From Candidatus Rokuibacteriota bacterium (GTDB lineage: Bacteria > Methylomirabilota > Methylomirabilia > Rokubacteriales > CSP1-6), in assembly GCA_003220495.1 (NCBI GenBank), contig QHSP01000107.1:1-33590 (forward strand): DNA of 33,590 bases, written 5' to 3'. The notes under the pieces were generated by a model that had not been told where the DNA came from, searched no databases, and saw nothing but the letters and a program-made list of their open reading frames with translations. The position numbers were made by a program, and so were the translations under genes. Positions 24,436-32,026 of the stretch are shown here, piece after piece; the stretch's first letter is position 1, and every line of letters starts with the position of its first letter.

Positions 24436-25727
24436 TCAGCCGTCGGCGATTCCTCAAATCCTCGGCGGGGGCGCTCGCCGGCACGTCGGCGGCCTTCCTC
24501 GAGCGCCCGCCGGCGTTCGCCCAGAAGCGCGAGCTGACGTTCCTCACCTTCAATCACTTCGTCCCGGCCTCCGACGACGAGCTCCGGCGTCAGGCGGAGG
24601 TCTTCGCCAAGCAGGCCGGGGTCACCGTGCGCGTCGACACGATCGCCGGCCCGCAGCTGTTCGCCAAGCGCGCCGCCCAGGCGACCTCGCAGTCCGGCCA
24701 CGACCTGATCGTCACCGGCGCCGCCGATCCATTCCTCTACGAGCAGCAACTGGTCGACATGGGCGATCTCGTCGCCTACCTCGGCGACCGGTACGGCGGC
24801 TGGTACTCGTTCGCCAGTCAGACGTGTCAGACGAGCTCGGGGTGGCGGGCGGTGCCGTGGTTCTGGGTCGCGTTCCCCGGGTGCTACAACGAAGCGCACT
24901 TCAAGAGGGCCGGGCTCCAGGCGCCGAAGACCTGGGACGACCTCCTCAAGGCCGGGAAAATTCTCAAGAAGCAGGGCAACCCCGTGGGTATCGCGATCAG
25001 CCACTGCACCGACGCCAACATCTCGTTCTGGTCGATCCTGTGGTGCCATGGCGGCAAGGTGCTGGAGACGGACGGCAAGACGCCGGCCATCAACAGCGAC
25101 AAGGCCGCCCAGGTCGTCGAGTGGTACAAGGATCTGTACGCGAACGCCATGGAGCCCGAGGTGCTGTCCTGGGACAACGCCTCGAACAACCGCTTCCTCC
25201 TCTCGGGCAAGGGCTCCTGGATCCACAACGCGATCAGCCCCTACGTCGCCGCCGTCGCGAAGAGCATGCCGATCGCCGACGAGATCAACCACCACGCGAG
25301 CCCCGCCGGCCCGGGTGGGATCCACTGCGCGACCACCGTCAACTCGCTGGCGATCTGGAAGTTCTCGAAGAACGTCTCGCTCGCGAAGGACTTCATCAAG
25401 TTCCTCTTCCAGAAGGAGAGCTACAACTCGTTCATCACCGGGGGCAGCGGGTTCAACCAGCCCCCGCTCAAGAGCTTCGCCGAGCACCCGATCTGGGCGA
25501 GCAATCTCAAGTACGCCATGTTGCCGAAGGAAGCCGACTACGTTCACGAGCAGGGCTGGCCGGCCAAGCCGAACGCGGCCGTGCAGCTCATCGTCGTCAA
25601 CTTCGTCCTGCCCGACATCGTCGCCAAGGCGATCAACGGCATGCCCACCAAGCGCGCGCTGGCCTGGGGCGAGGATCAGGTCAAGCTCGCCCTGCAGGGG
25701 AAGCTCAGGACAGAGGGAAAGGGATAA
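24432..25727 (+). CDS. ABC transporter substrate-binding protein, family 1 (second tandem paralogue)
   Basis: A 431-residue Tat-exported binding protein (ISRRRFLKSSAG signal, cleavage near AFAQK). It aligns with the preceding gene end to end, sharing NHFVPASDDELRRQAE, VTVRVDTIA, WEPEVLSWD-like segments and NAAVQL near the end. This shows a recent tandem duplication followed by divergence. Differences cluster in likely ligand-facing loops, for example SWNHF/TFNHF and HTASGWK/QTSSGWR, so the two may bind related but different compounds. It lies directly upstream of the two permease genes. Confidence 0.93.
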   Translation: MISRRRFLKSSAGALAGTSAAFLERPPAFAQKRELTFLTFNHFVPASDDELRRQAEVFAKQAGVTVRVDTIAGPQLFAKRAAQATSQSGHDLIVTGAADPFLYEQQLVDMGDLVAYLGDRYGGWYSFASQTCQTSSGWRAVPWFWVAFPGCYNEAHFKRAGLQAPKTWDDLLKAGKILKKQGNPVGIAISHCTDANISFWSILWCHGGKVLETDGKTPAINSDKAAQVVEWYKDLYANAMEPEVLSWDNASNNRFLLSGKGSWIHNAISPYVAAVAKSMPIADEINHHASPAGPGGIHCATTVNSLAIWKFSKNVSLAKDFIKFLFQKESYNSFITGGSGFNQPPLKSFAEHPIWASNLKYAMLPKEADYVHEQGWPAKPNAAVQLIVVNFVLPDIVAKAINGMPTKRALAWGEDQVKLALQGKLRTEGKG

Positions 25728-25728
25728 C

Positions 25729-26667
25729 ATGGCCGTCAGCCAGCGAGCGCTCGAGGCGACCGGACTGCCGCGGCTCGGCCGGCTCGCGCGGGTCCGCGAG
25801 TGGTGGGAGCAGGAGCACGTCTTCGGCTACAGCCTGATCGTGCCCGCGCTGGCCCTCCTCGTGGGCCTCGTCGCCTACCCATTCGGGATGGCGATCTACT
25901 TCAGCCTGTCGGACTACTGGGTCGGCTCACCGGGGGAGTTCGTCGGGCTCCAGAACTTCCGCGACATCGTCGGCAACGAGATGTTCCAGCAGACCGTCTA
26001 CAACTCGTTCGTGTTCTCGATCATCGCGGTCGTCTTCAAGACGGTCCTCGGCGTGTGGCTCGCGATGCTCCTGTTTCGGGACTTCCGATTCAAGCGGCTG
26101 ATCCGCGGCGCCGTCCTGCTCCCGTGGGTCATCCCCACGGCGCTGTCGGTGCTGGCCTGGGGGTGGATGTTCGACTCGCTCTACAGCGTCGTGAACTGGA
26201 CGGCGATCCACCTCGGGCTCATCAACCCGCCCGGACCCAACTGGCTCGGCATGACGAGCTATGCGATGACCGCGGTGATCGCCGTCAACGTCTGGCGCGG
26301 TCTGCCCTTCTTCGCGATCATCGTCCTCGCCGGCCTCGTCTCCATTCCGCGCGAGTATTACGAAGCGGCCGAGGTCGACGGCGCCGGCTCCTGGGGCCGC
26401 TTCCGCAACGTCACGCTCCCGCTGCTCAAGCCCGTCCTCGCCGTCGTGATCCTGTTCTCGACGATCTTCACCTTCTCCGACTTCAACATCGTGCAGGTGC
26501 TCACGCGCGGCGGCCCGGTCAACACGACGCACCTCTTCGCCACGCTCGCGTACCAGATCGGGCTGACGGGGGGCAATCTCGGCCAGGGCGCGGCCGTCTC
26601 GCTCTTCCTGTTCCCGATGCTGGCCGCCATCGTGTTCATCCAGCTCCGCTACATCCGGAGGGAATGA
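25729..26667 (+). CDS. ABC sugar-type transporter permease, MalF/UgpA family
   Basis: A 312-residue inner-membrane permease with about six membrane segments. The cytoplasmic EAA loop that contacts the ATPase reads EYYEAAEVDGAGSWGRFRNVTLPLLKP at about residues 206-232. The N-terminal part has a long cytoplasmic tail before YSLIVPALALLVGLVAYP. The gene begins 1 bp after the second binding-protein gene and ends 1 bp before the next permease, so it is part of one operon. It forms a heterodimer with the next gene product. Confidence 0.94.
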   Translation: MAVSQRALEATGLPRLGRLARVREWWEQEHVFGYSLIVPALALLVGLVAYPFGMAIYFSLSDYWVGSPGEFVGLQNFRDIVGNEMFQQTVYNSFVFSIIAVVFKTVLGVWLAMLLFRDFRFKRLIRGAVLLPWVIPTALSVLAWGWMFDSLYSVVNWTAIHLGLINPPGPNWLGMTSYAMTAVIAVNVWRGLPFFAIIVLAGLVSIPREYYEAAEVDGAGSWGRFRNVTLPLLKPVLAVVILFSTIFTFSDFNIVQVLTRGGPVNTTHLFATLAYQIGLTGGNLGQGAAVSLFLFPMLAAIVFIQLRYIRRE

Positions 26668-26668
26668 C

Positions 26669-27529
26669 GTGAACGTCGGCGTCAGATCGCGCGGGGCGCG
26701 GATTCGATCGGCGGTGTTCGGCTACGCGAACATGATGCCGTTTCTCGCGTTCGCGTTGTTTCCGTTCTACTACATGGTGATCACCTCGCTGAAGAAGGAC
26801 GCCGAGCTCTACAGCCTCAAGTCGGTGCCGTTCCTCATTCAGACCGGCGTGATCACCGATCACTATCGATACCTCTTCTTCAAGACCGAGTTCCTGACCT
26901 GGGTGAAGAACAGCCTGATCATCAGCGTGACCGCGACGAGCGTGTCGCTCGTGATCGCGATCCTGGCGGGCTACAGCCTCGCGCGCCTCCGCTTCCGCGG
27001 CGTCGGCGCGTTCGGCACGGCGGTGTTCATCACCTACCTGGTGCCGCCGACCCTGCTCTTCTTGCCGCTCTCCCAGGTCGTGGTGTGGCTCGGGATCTCC
27101 GACACCATCTGGGCGTTGATCGTGACCTATCCGACCTTCCTGGTGCCCTTCTCCACCTGGCTCCTGATGGGCTACTTCCGCACCATTCCCCGGGAGGTCG
27201 AGGAGTGCGCGCTCGTGGACGGCGCGAGCCGAATGCAGACACTCGTTCGGATCGTGTTGCCGATGGCCGTCCCCGGGATCGTCTGCGTCACGCTCTTCGG
27301 CTTCACGTTGACCTGGAACGAGTTCACCTACGCGCTCACCTTCGTTTCGCAGACCGCCAACAAGACCGCCGTGGTCGGCGTCACCGCGGACCTGATCCGC
27401 GGCGACATCTACTACTGGGGCTCGCTGATGGCCGGCGCGGTCGTGGCAAGCCTCCCCATCGTCGTCATCTACGTCTGGTTCCTCGACTACTATGTCTCGG
27501 GCTTGACCGCTGGCGCGGTGAAGGGCTAG
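26669..27529 (+). CDS. ABC sugar-type transporter permease, MalG/UgpE family
   Basis: A 286-residue permease and partner of the preceding gene. Six membrane segments are visible. The EAA loop reads REVEECALVDGASRMQTLVRIVLP (about 172-195). The start is GTG at 26669 with GGAGGG upstream. No ATP-binding subunit follows; the next gene is on the opposite strand and convergent, with the two stop codons sharing CTAG at 27526-27529. The importer must use an ATPase encoded elsewhere, as is known for shared MsmK/UgpC-type ATPases. Confidence 0.94.
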   Translation: MNVGVRSRGARIRSAVFGYANMMPFLAFALFPFYYMVITSLKKDAELYSLKSVPFLIQTGVITDHYRYLFFKTEFLTWVKNSLIISVTATSVSLVIAILAGYSLARLRFRGVGAFGTAVFITYLVPPTLLFLPLSQVVVWLGISDTIWALIVTYPTFLVPFSTWLLMGYFRTIPREVEECALVDGASRMQTLVRIVLPMAVPGIVCVTLFGFTLTWNEFTYALTFVSQTANKTAVVGVTADLIRGDIYYWGSLMAGAVVASLPIVVIYVWFLDYYVSGLTAGAVKG

Positions 27530-28185
27530 GACGCCGGGCGAGTCGTCTCCCGGGCGCCGCGCCCTTTCGCGCCCTCGGGCGCCGCGAACTCCTTGGCTTT
27601 CAGCTTCGCGACGAGGTCATCGAAGGACGACGTCTGGATGATCTTGTTGAATTGAGTCCGGTAGTTGGCGGTGAGACTCACGCCCTCGATGATGACGTCG
27701 TAGACCCGCCAATGGTCTCCTTGACGGAGCATTCGATAGTCGACCGGCACCTGAGCCCCCTGCTTGGTGAGGATCTTGGTGCGGACCGTCGCCTGCTCTC
27801 CCTCCATCGACTCGCCGACGTAGTTGACGTTCTCGCCACTGTATCGGTCGATCTTCGAGATATAGGCCTGCTCGAGCAGGTCGGCGAAGAGGCGGGTGAA
27901 TTCCTCGCGCTCGGCCGGGGTGCGGGCTTGCCAGTGCCGTCCCAGGCTCCGCTTGGCGGTCTCCTGAAAATCGAAGATGTCATTGGCGACCTTGCGAACC
28001 GCCGTCCGGCGCTCGGTCGTCTTGTTGTCGCCTTCCAGGTCGGGCCGTTGGAGGATCTTGATCACTTGATCGACGTGCTGTCGGAGATCCTCGGTCGGCG
28101 CGCTGGCTTGGGCGGGAGGGCTGACGAAGATGAGGGCCGTGGCAACGCTTGCGATTCCGAGTAGGAGCGGGCGCGGTGTCGTCAT
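27526..28185 (-). CDS. MlaC/Ttg2D-type periplasmic phospholipid-binding protein
   Basis: A 219-residue secreted protein of the MlaC (toluene tolerance Ttg2D) family, which carries phospholipids between outer and inner membranes in the Mla pathway. Residues 1-27 form a signal peptide (LLLGIASVATALIFV, cleavage after AQASA). The mature part has family features such as FDFQETAKRSLGRHW, FTRLFADLLEQAYISKID and DVIIEGVSLTANYRTQFNKII. Of three in-frame ATGs I chose 28185 because GGAGGT lies 7 bp upstream; the outer ones are too close to it or precede it. No other mla gene is in the window. Presence supports a diderm envelope. Confidence 0.9.
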   Translation of the reverse strand: MTTPRPLLLGIASVATALIFVSPPAQASAPTEDLRQHVDQVIKILQRPDLEGDNKTTERRTAVRKVANDIFDFQETAKRSLGRHWQARTPAEREEFTRLFADLLEQAYISKIDRYSGENVNYVGESMEGEQATVRTKILTKQGAQVPVDYRMLRQGDHWRVYDVIIEGVSLTANYRTQFNKIIQTSSFDDLVAKLKAKEFAAPEGAKGRGARETTRPAS

Positions 28186-28279
28186 GAACATGACCTCCAT
28201 TTCGAGCGACGAAGACGCGCCGCCGTGTCGCGCGGCGCGCCTTCGTCGGCTTGCAGCTTCCGTGCTCTTCGATTCTGCG

Positions 28280-28633
28280 TCAGCGAGTAGCCGGGCCTCT
28301 GTCTTTCACCGCGAGTCCTGTGAGGACCTTCGCCCCGTTTTCCTCCCGATAGCTTGCGACGACCACCATGCCCTCGGTGACGGCTCCGGGTTTGAGCACG
28401 GACCCAGGCGGGGTGACCAGCCTGGTGCCGTCACTGAGCGTTATCTCGGTCCTGGTAGGATCGACACTCTCGATTCGACCCTCGACCGCGTTCTCCTCTC
28501 CCGGTGCCGGCCTCGCCGCGCCCGGGGGCGGCGAGCTCGGCTCGGCCGGTGGCGGGACCTGCGTCTGAGCCATCGCCCCGGCAACCCAGATCGCCGGGGC
28601 CAGCATCGCGAGGAACATCGTGAGCATTTTCAT
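28280..28633 (-). CDS. Small secreted protein, DUF1344-like
   Basis: A 117-residue protein with a signal peptide (residues 1-22, MLAPAIWVAGAMAQ). A proline-rich linker runs to about 45. A compact beta domain follows, reading VEGRIESVDPTRTEITLSDGTRL and ending with a VVASYREENGAKVLTGL strand. This resembles small periplasmic DUF1344-type or OB-like modules. No catalytic residues are visible and no function is assigned. It lies between MlaC and the IscA-like gene on the same strand, about 95 bp from the former. Confidence 0.75.
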   Translation of the reverse strand: MKMLTMFLAMLAPAIWVAGAMAQTQVPPPAEPSSPPPGAARPAPGEENAVEGRIESVDPTRTEITLSDGTRLVTPPGSVLKPGAVTEGMVVVASYREENGAKVLTGLAVKDRGPATR

Positions 28634-28650
28634 GTGTCAACCCCCATGTG

Positions 28651-28684
28651 GTGGGTGTGGCGTTGTCGTGGGTGTGGCGTTGTC
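28651..28684. repeat. 17-bp perfect tandem repeat, two copies
   Basis: GTGGGTGTGGCGTTGTC occurs twice back to back, at 28651-28667 and 28668-28684. It fills the gap between the IscA-like stop and the start of the small secreted protein, so it lies in the leader of the latter. Confidence 0.85.
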
Positions 28685-28690
28685 GTGCGG

Positions 28691-28957
28691 CTATCTCCGG
28701 ATCACGAAATGAGCGCCGTCGGCGTGATCCTCGACATCGATCATCGTGTCCGCGAGCGTCTCGGATATTTCTTGGTCGATGAGCAGCACCGCGCGTCCGT
28801 CGTGCTCGATGATCTCGTCATCGTCCTTCACGGTGTCGGGGAAAACCCCCAGACCTGAATCTGTGCGGCCGATCCGCAGGCTGAGGCCGGGACTTTCGAT
28901 CATGTGGTCGAGCTTGCTCTTGAAGGTTTCCCGTGCCCTCTCGGTCACCTGAATCAT
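28691..28957 (-). CDS. IscA/HesB-fold-like protein lacking cysteines
   Basis: An 88-residue protein with the outline of the A-type Fe-S carrier fold: VTERARETFKSKL at the start, LSLRIGRTDSGLGVF in the middle, the DDEIIEHDGRAVLLIDQEIS strand pair and DVEDHADGAHFVIRR at the end. A-type carriers bind iron-sulfur clusters through three cysteines; this protein has none. It therefore cannot carry a cluster in the usual way and may have another structural or binding role. The ATG at 28957 follows AAGGAG, 9 bp upstream; the longer frame to 29041 has no such support. Confidence 0.72.
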   Translation of the reverse strand: MIQVTERARETFKSKLDHMIESPGLSLRIGRTDSGLGVFPDTVKDDDEIIEHDGRAVLLIDQEISETLADTMIDVEDHADGAHFVIRR

Positions 28958-29373
28958 ATGTCTCGCTCCTTCCATGTGCTCGGTGTCTCGGTGTATTGAG
29001 TGCTGATGGGAGCAGGGTAGAACCGCCCCGCGCGCCCGCATCGCCGACGGCGATGCGCCGGTGAAGGGCTACCGCGGGCTAGGAGCCCGCTGCTGTGAGC
29101 GCTCTGAAGACGCCGCGTCCGAAGAGGCGGAAGCTGGGCGGGCGCGACGAGGCGTACCGCTGCCCGCTGCCCCGGCATTCGGCGACGCGGCAGGGTCCGT
29201 CAGCGAGCTGACTCGAGAACATCGCACCCGTCTTGAGACGACCCACGGCGTCAGTCTCCCGCCGCGGAGTACGCGCGTCAAGCGGTACCGGGTTCGAGCG
29301 CGCGTCGGCGGCCACGAACGGCTTCATGGTGCGGCGACCCCCGGGCCGCGATTCGAGCAGGTATAATGGCGCC
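28958..29373. other. 416-bp intergenic region with two perfect hairpins
   Basis: I see no convincing gene here. GCATCGCC/GGCGATGC with a 3-nt loop lies at 29038-29056, and GCGGGCT/AGCCCGC with a 3-nt loop at 29074-29090. Neither is followed by a run of T, so they are not classic intrinsic terminators. The region separates divergent transcripts and ends in the -10 box at 29362. Confidence 0.6.
29362..29367 (+). promoter_or_regulatory. -10 box (TATAAT) of the two-domain glutaredoxin gene, leaderless
   Basis: TATAAT is followed six bases later by ATG at 29374. There is no ribosome site. The predicted start site meets the start codon. Confidence 0.6.
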
Positions 29374-30024
29374 ATGCCGATCCTGACCGAGCGCGACCAG
29401 GCCGCCGTCCGCAAGGAATTCGAGCGCATCGCGGGGCCCGTGAAGCTCGTCGTCTTCTCCCAGGAGCTCACCGCACCCGAGCTCTGCCAGCAGAACGAGC
29501 AGCTCGTGCGCGAGGTGGCCGAGCTCTCCGACCAGATCACCGTGGAGATTCTCAACCTCGCCATCGACCGCGAGCGCGCGGAGGCCTACCACGTCGACCA
29601 GGTGCCGGCCATCGTCGTCGAGGGCAGCCGCGACTGGGGCATCCGCTTCTACGGGGTCCCGCTCGGCTACGAGTTCAGCAACCTGATCGACTCGATCATC
29701 GTGGCCTCCACCGGTGAGCCCACCTTGAGCGAGGACACGCTCGCCTCCTTGCGCGCGCTCGCCTCCGACGTCGACATCAAGGTCTTCTCAACCCCCACCT
29801 GACCCCATTGCCCCCGGGCCGTGCGCCTGGCGCAGCACATGTCGGTCGCGTCGGACCGGGTGCGCTCGACCGTGATCGAGGCGACGGAATTTCCCGAGCT
29901 CTCGCGGGCCTACCAGGTGATGGGCGTGCCCAAGGTCGTCATCAACGATCGCGTCCAGTTCGAGGGCGCCGTGCCCGAGCACGACTTCCTGGGCGCGGTG
30001 CTCCAGGCGGTGGAGACGCCCTGA
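29374..30024 (+). CDS. Selenoprotein: two-domain glutaredoxin-like / protein disulfide oxidoreductase, Sec143 in UPHC
   Basis: Read through the in-frame UGA at 29800-29802, this is 216 residues with two thioredoxin folds. The N-terminal fold (about 1-115) has KLVVFSQELTAPELC where PDO proteins usually carry a first CxxC, so it is redox-inert or altered, and a cis-proline loop VPAIVV. The C-terminal fold has VDIKVFSTPT-U-PHCPRAVRLA (U143, C146) and the cis-proline loop GVPKVVIND. Homologues are known to have CPHC at this place. With UGA read as stop the gene would end exactly before its active site, leaving an orphan downstream frame (29821-30024). A hairpin follows the UGA. Its stop overlaps the next gene. 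Likely a cytoplasmic thiol-disulfide or peroxide-linked reductase. Confidence 0.88.
29822..29834 (+). promoter_or_regulatory. Predicted bacterial SECIS hairpin of the two-domain glutaredoxin gene
   Basis: UGCGC pairs with GCGCA around a CUG loop, starting 19 nt after the UGA, so the loop begins about 24 nt downstream. The stem is short, and flanking GUGC/GCAC bases could extend it with a bulge. It is the weakest of the three hairpins. Confidence 0.55.
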
Positions 30025-30446
30025 CAAGGGTCGTCGCCCCGTCGCTCCTGTTCGCCTACGGCACCTTGATGCGCGGCTACGCGCTCCATCGCACGCTCGG
30101 CTCGGGATCGGCGTTCCTCGGCGAAGGGGCGATTCGCGGGCGCCTGCTCGACCTCGGCCGCTACCCCGGACTGGTCGACGGCGCCGGTCGCGTCCGCGGC
30201 GAGATCTATCGCCTCGATGACCCCGAACTTCTCCCCGTGCTCGATCGAGAGGAGGGGTACAATTTCGAGCGTCGCCGCGCGATCGTCACGCTCGCGAACG
30301 GCCGGCGCGCGCGAGCGTGGGTCTACCGCTACCGCGGGCCACAGAATCGGGCGGTCCCCATCCCGGACGGGGATTACCGGCGGGCGCGCCCCGCGACAGT
30401 GGTGCGCGAGGCGCGCCCAAAGATTGGAGAACGTCAATGGCGATGA
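30021..30446 (+). CDS. Gamma-glutamylcyclotransferase family protein (AIG2-like)
   Basis: A protein of about 141 residues with the GGCT/AIG2 fold, whose members cyclise gamma-glutamyl groups to 5-oxoproline, for example in glutathione turnover. The signature FAYGTLMRG lies at about residues 12-20 and the catalytic glutamate is in LDREEGYNF. There is no ATG, GTG or TTG before the signature in this frame after the upstream stop. The best start is a CTG at 30021 that overlaps the TGA of the selenoprotein (CTGA). An AGGCGG-like sequence lies upstream. CTG starts are rare, so this start is uncertain. A glutathione-related role fits the thiol-redox neighbours. Confidence 0.78.
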   Translation: MTRVVAPSLLFAYGTLMRGYALHRTLGSGSAFLGEGAIRGRLLDLGRYPGLVDGAGRVRGEIYRLDDPELLPVLDREEGYNFERRRAIVTLANGRRARAWVYRYRGPQNRAVPIPDGDYRRARPATVVREARPKIGERQWR

Positions 30447-31819
30447 CCGCCGCTGAGCTCGTCAAGGCCGACCAGGAACATCTAATCCATCCGCTGCACC
30501 ACCCCATCGACAACGCCGAGCCGCTGATCTACGTCCGCGGTCGCGGCGCGACCATCCAGGAGATCGGGGGCCACGAGTACATCGACGGGCTCTCCGGGCT
30601 CTGGAACGTGAACGTGGGCCACGGACGCACCGAGCTGGCCGACGCCGCGGCCGCCCAGATGAAGGACCTCGCGTACTTCTCGGGCTACGTCGGCTCGTCG
30701 AACATTCCGGCCATCACCCTGGCGAACAAGCTCATCGAGCTCGCGTACGACAACATGCAGGCGGTGTTCTTCACCTGCGGCGGCGCCGAGTCGAACGAGT
30801 CGGCGTTCAAGACCGCGCGCTTCTACTGGAAGACGCAGGGCAAGCCCGACAAGATCAAGATCATCTCGCGCCAGCAGGGCTACCACGGCGTCACCTTGCA
30901 GGCGATGAGCGCCACCGGGATGGGCGCCTACTGGAAGATGTTCGAGCCGCGCGTGCCGGGCTTCGTCCACATCCAGACGTGCTATCCCTACCGGTTCCAG
31001 GGTGCCAAGCCCGGCGAGACCGTGGGGCAGGCGGCCGCGCGCGAGCTCGAGGAGGCGATCCTGCGCGAGGGGCCGGACACCGTCGCCGGATTCATCGGCG
31101 AGCCCATCCACGGGGGCGGCGGCGTCATCTATCCGACCGACGACTACTGGCCGCGGGTGCGCGAGGTCTGCACGCGCCACAAGGTGCTCCTGATCGGCGA
31201 CGAGGTCATCACGGGGTTCTGCCGGACGGGCCGCTGGTTCGCGCTCTCGCACTGGGACGTCAAGCCGGACATCATGTCGTTCGCCAAGGGCGTGACGTCG
31301 GGCTATCTGCCGCTCGGCGGCATCATGGTCACCAAGGCGATCAAGGACGCGATGGACTCGGTCAAGCCCGAGGATCGCTGGATGCACGCCTACACCTATT
31401 CGAGCCACCCCACGTGCTGCGCCGTCGGCGTCCGGAACGTCGAGATCATGGAGCGCGAGCGGCTCTGGGAGAACGCGGCGAAGATGGGAACGCGCCTGCA
31501 CAAGGGGCTCCAGCAAGCGTTCGGGGATCACCCGAACGCGGGCGACATCCGGGGCGGCAAGGGCCTGCTCGCCGCGGTCGAGCTCGTCGAAGACCGCGCC
31601 ACGAAGAAGAACTTCGCCGGCGACAAGCAGGTCGCGCAGCGCATCCAGGCCGAGATGATGAAGCGAGGGGTCGTCACGCGCACGCGGCCGTCGCCAGGCC
31701 CGCATCCGGCCCCGGGCGACTCGGTCTACTTCGCGCCGCCGCTCGTGGTCACCGAGGCGGAGATCGACCGGCTCATCGGCGTGACGCGCGACGCGATCAA
31801 GGTGGTTCTCGGCGTCTAG
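30437..31819 (+). CDS. Class III pyridoxal-phosphate aminotransferase (omega-aminotransferase type)
   Basis: A 460-residue class III aminotransferase that moves an amino group from an amine or beta/omega-amino acid to a keto acid. Features are the N-terminal HPIDNAEPLIYVRGRGATI, the TCGGAESNESAFKTAR cofactor motif, the tyrosine-histidine in QQGYHGVT, IGDEVITGFCRTGRWF and the PLP lysine in SFAKGVTSGYLPLGG. The ATG at 30437 has GGAG 7 bp upstream and overlaps the end of the cyclotransferase gene by 10 bp. Close relatives include beta-alanine/pyruvate and diamine aminotransferases; the substrate is not certain. Confidence 0.94.
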   Translation: MAMTAAELVKADQEHLIHPLHHPIDNAEPLIYVRGRGATIQEIGGHEYIDGLSGLWNVNVGHGRTELADAAAAQMKDLAYFSGYVGSSNIPAITLANKLIELAYDNMQAVFFTCGGAESNESAFKTARFYWKTQGKPDKIKIISRQQGYHGVTLQAMSATGMGAYWKMFEPRVPGFVHIQTCYPYRFQGAKPGETVGQAAARELEEAILREGPDTVAGFIGEPIHGGGGVIYPTDDYWPRVREVCTRHKVLLIGDEVITGFCRTGRWFALSHWDVKPDIMSFAKGVTSGYLPLGGIMVTKAIKDAMDSVKPEDRWMHAYTYSSHPTCCAVGVRNVEIMERERLWENAAKMGTRLHKGLQQAFGDHPNAGDIRGGKGLLAAVELVEDRATKKNFAGDKQVAQRIQAEMMKRGVVTRTRPSPGPHPAPGDSVYFAPPLVVTEAEIDRLIGVTRDAIKVVLGV

Positions 31820-31831
31820 CCGAGATCGGTC

Positions 31832-32026
31832 GTGAAGCTGATCACCGCCCACCGCATCCTCATCGGCGCGGGGATCGCGTTCTTCGTCTTCTACGCGGCG
31901 ATCGTGCTCGTGCGCGACCACACGCCCGCCGGGCTCGCGCAGGCGGTGGTCGCGCTGGCGGTGGCCGTCGGGCTCATCCTCTATTACCGCACGCTCAAGC
32001 GATGGGGCTCGCCCCCGCCGTCCTGA
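31832..32026 (+). CDS. Small two-helix membrane protein
   Basis: A 64-residue protein starting at GTG 31832, 12 bp after the aminotransferase. It has two hydrophobic helices (IGAGIAFFVFYAAIVLV and AQAVVALAVAVGLILYY) joined by a short loop containing RDHTPAG. No family is recognised. Its last 25 bases overlap the start of the DCC gene in another frame, which supports real, coupled translation. Confidence 0.7.
   Translation: MKLITAHRILIGAGIAFFVFYAAIVLVRDHTPAGLAQAVVALAVAVGLILYYRTLKRWGSPPPS

Noticed and set aside
28690-28691. HesB-type selenoprotein reading beyond the IscA-like stop
   Set aside because: The stop is TAG, not TGA, and the downstream frame has no conserved C-terminal motif.
30258-30263. 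TACAAT inside the cyclotransferase gene as a promoter
   Set aside because: It encodes the conserved EGYNF motif, and the next gene already has a ribosome site within a coupled operon.
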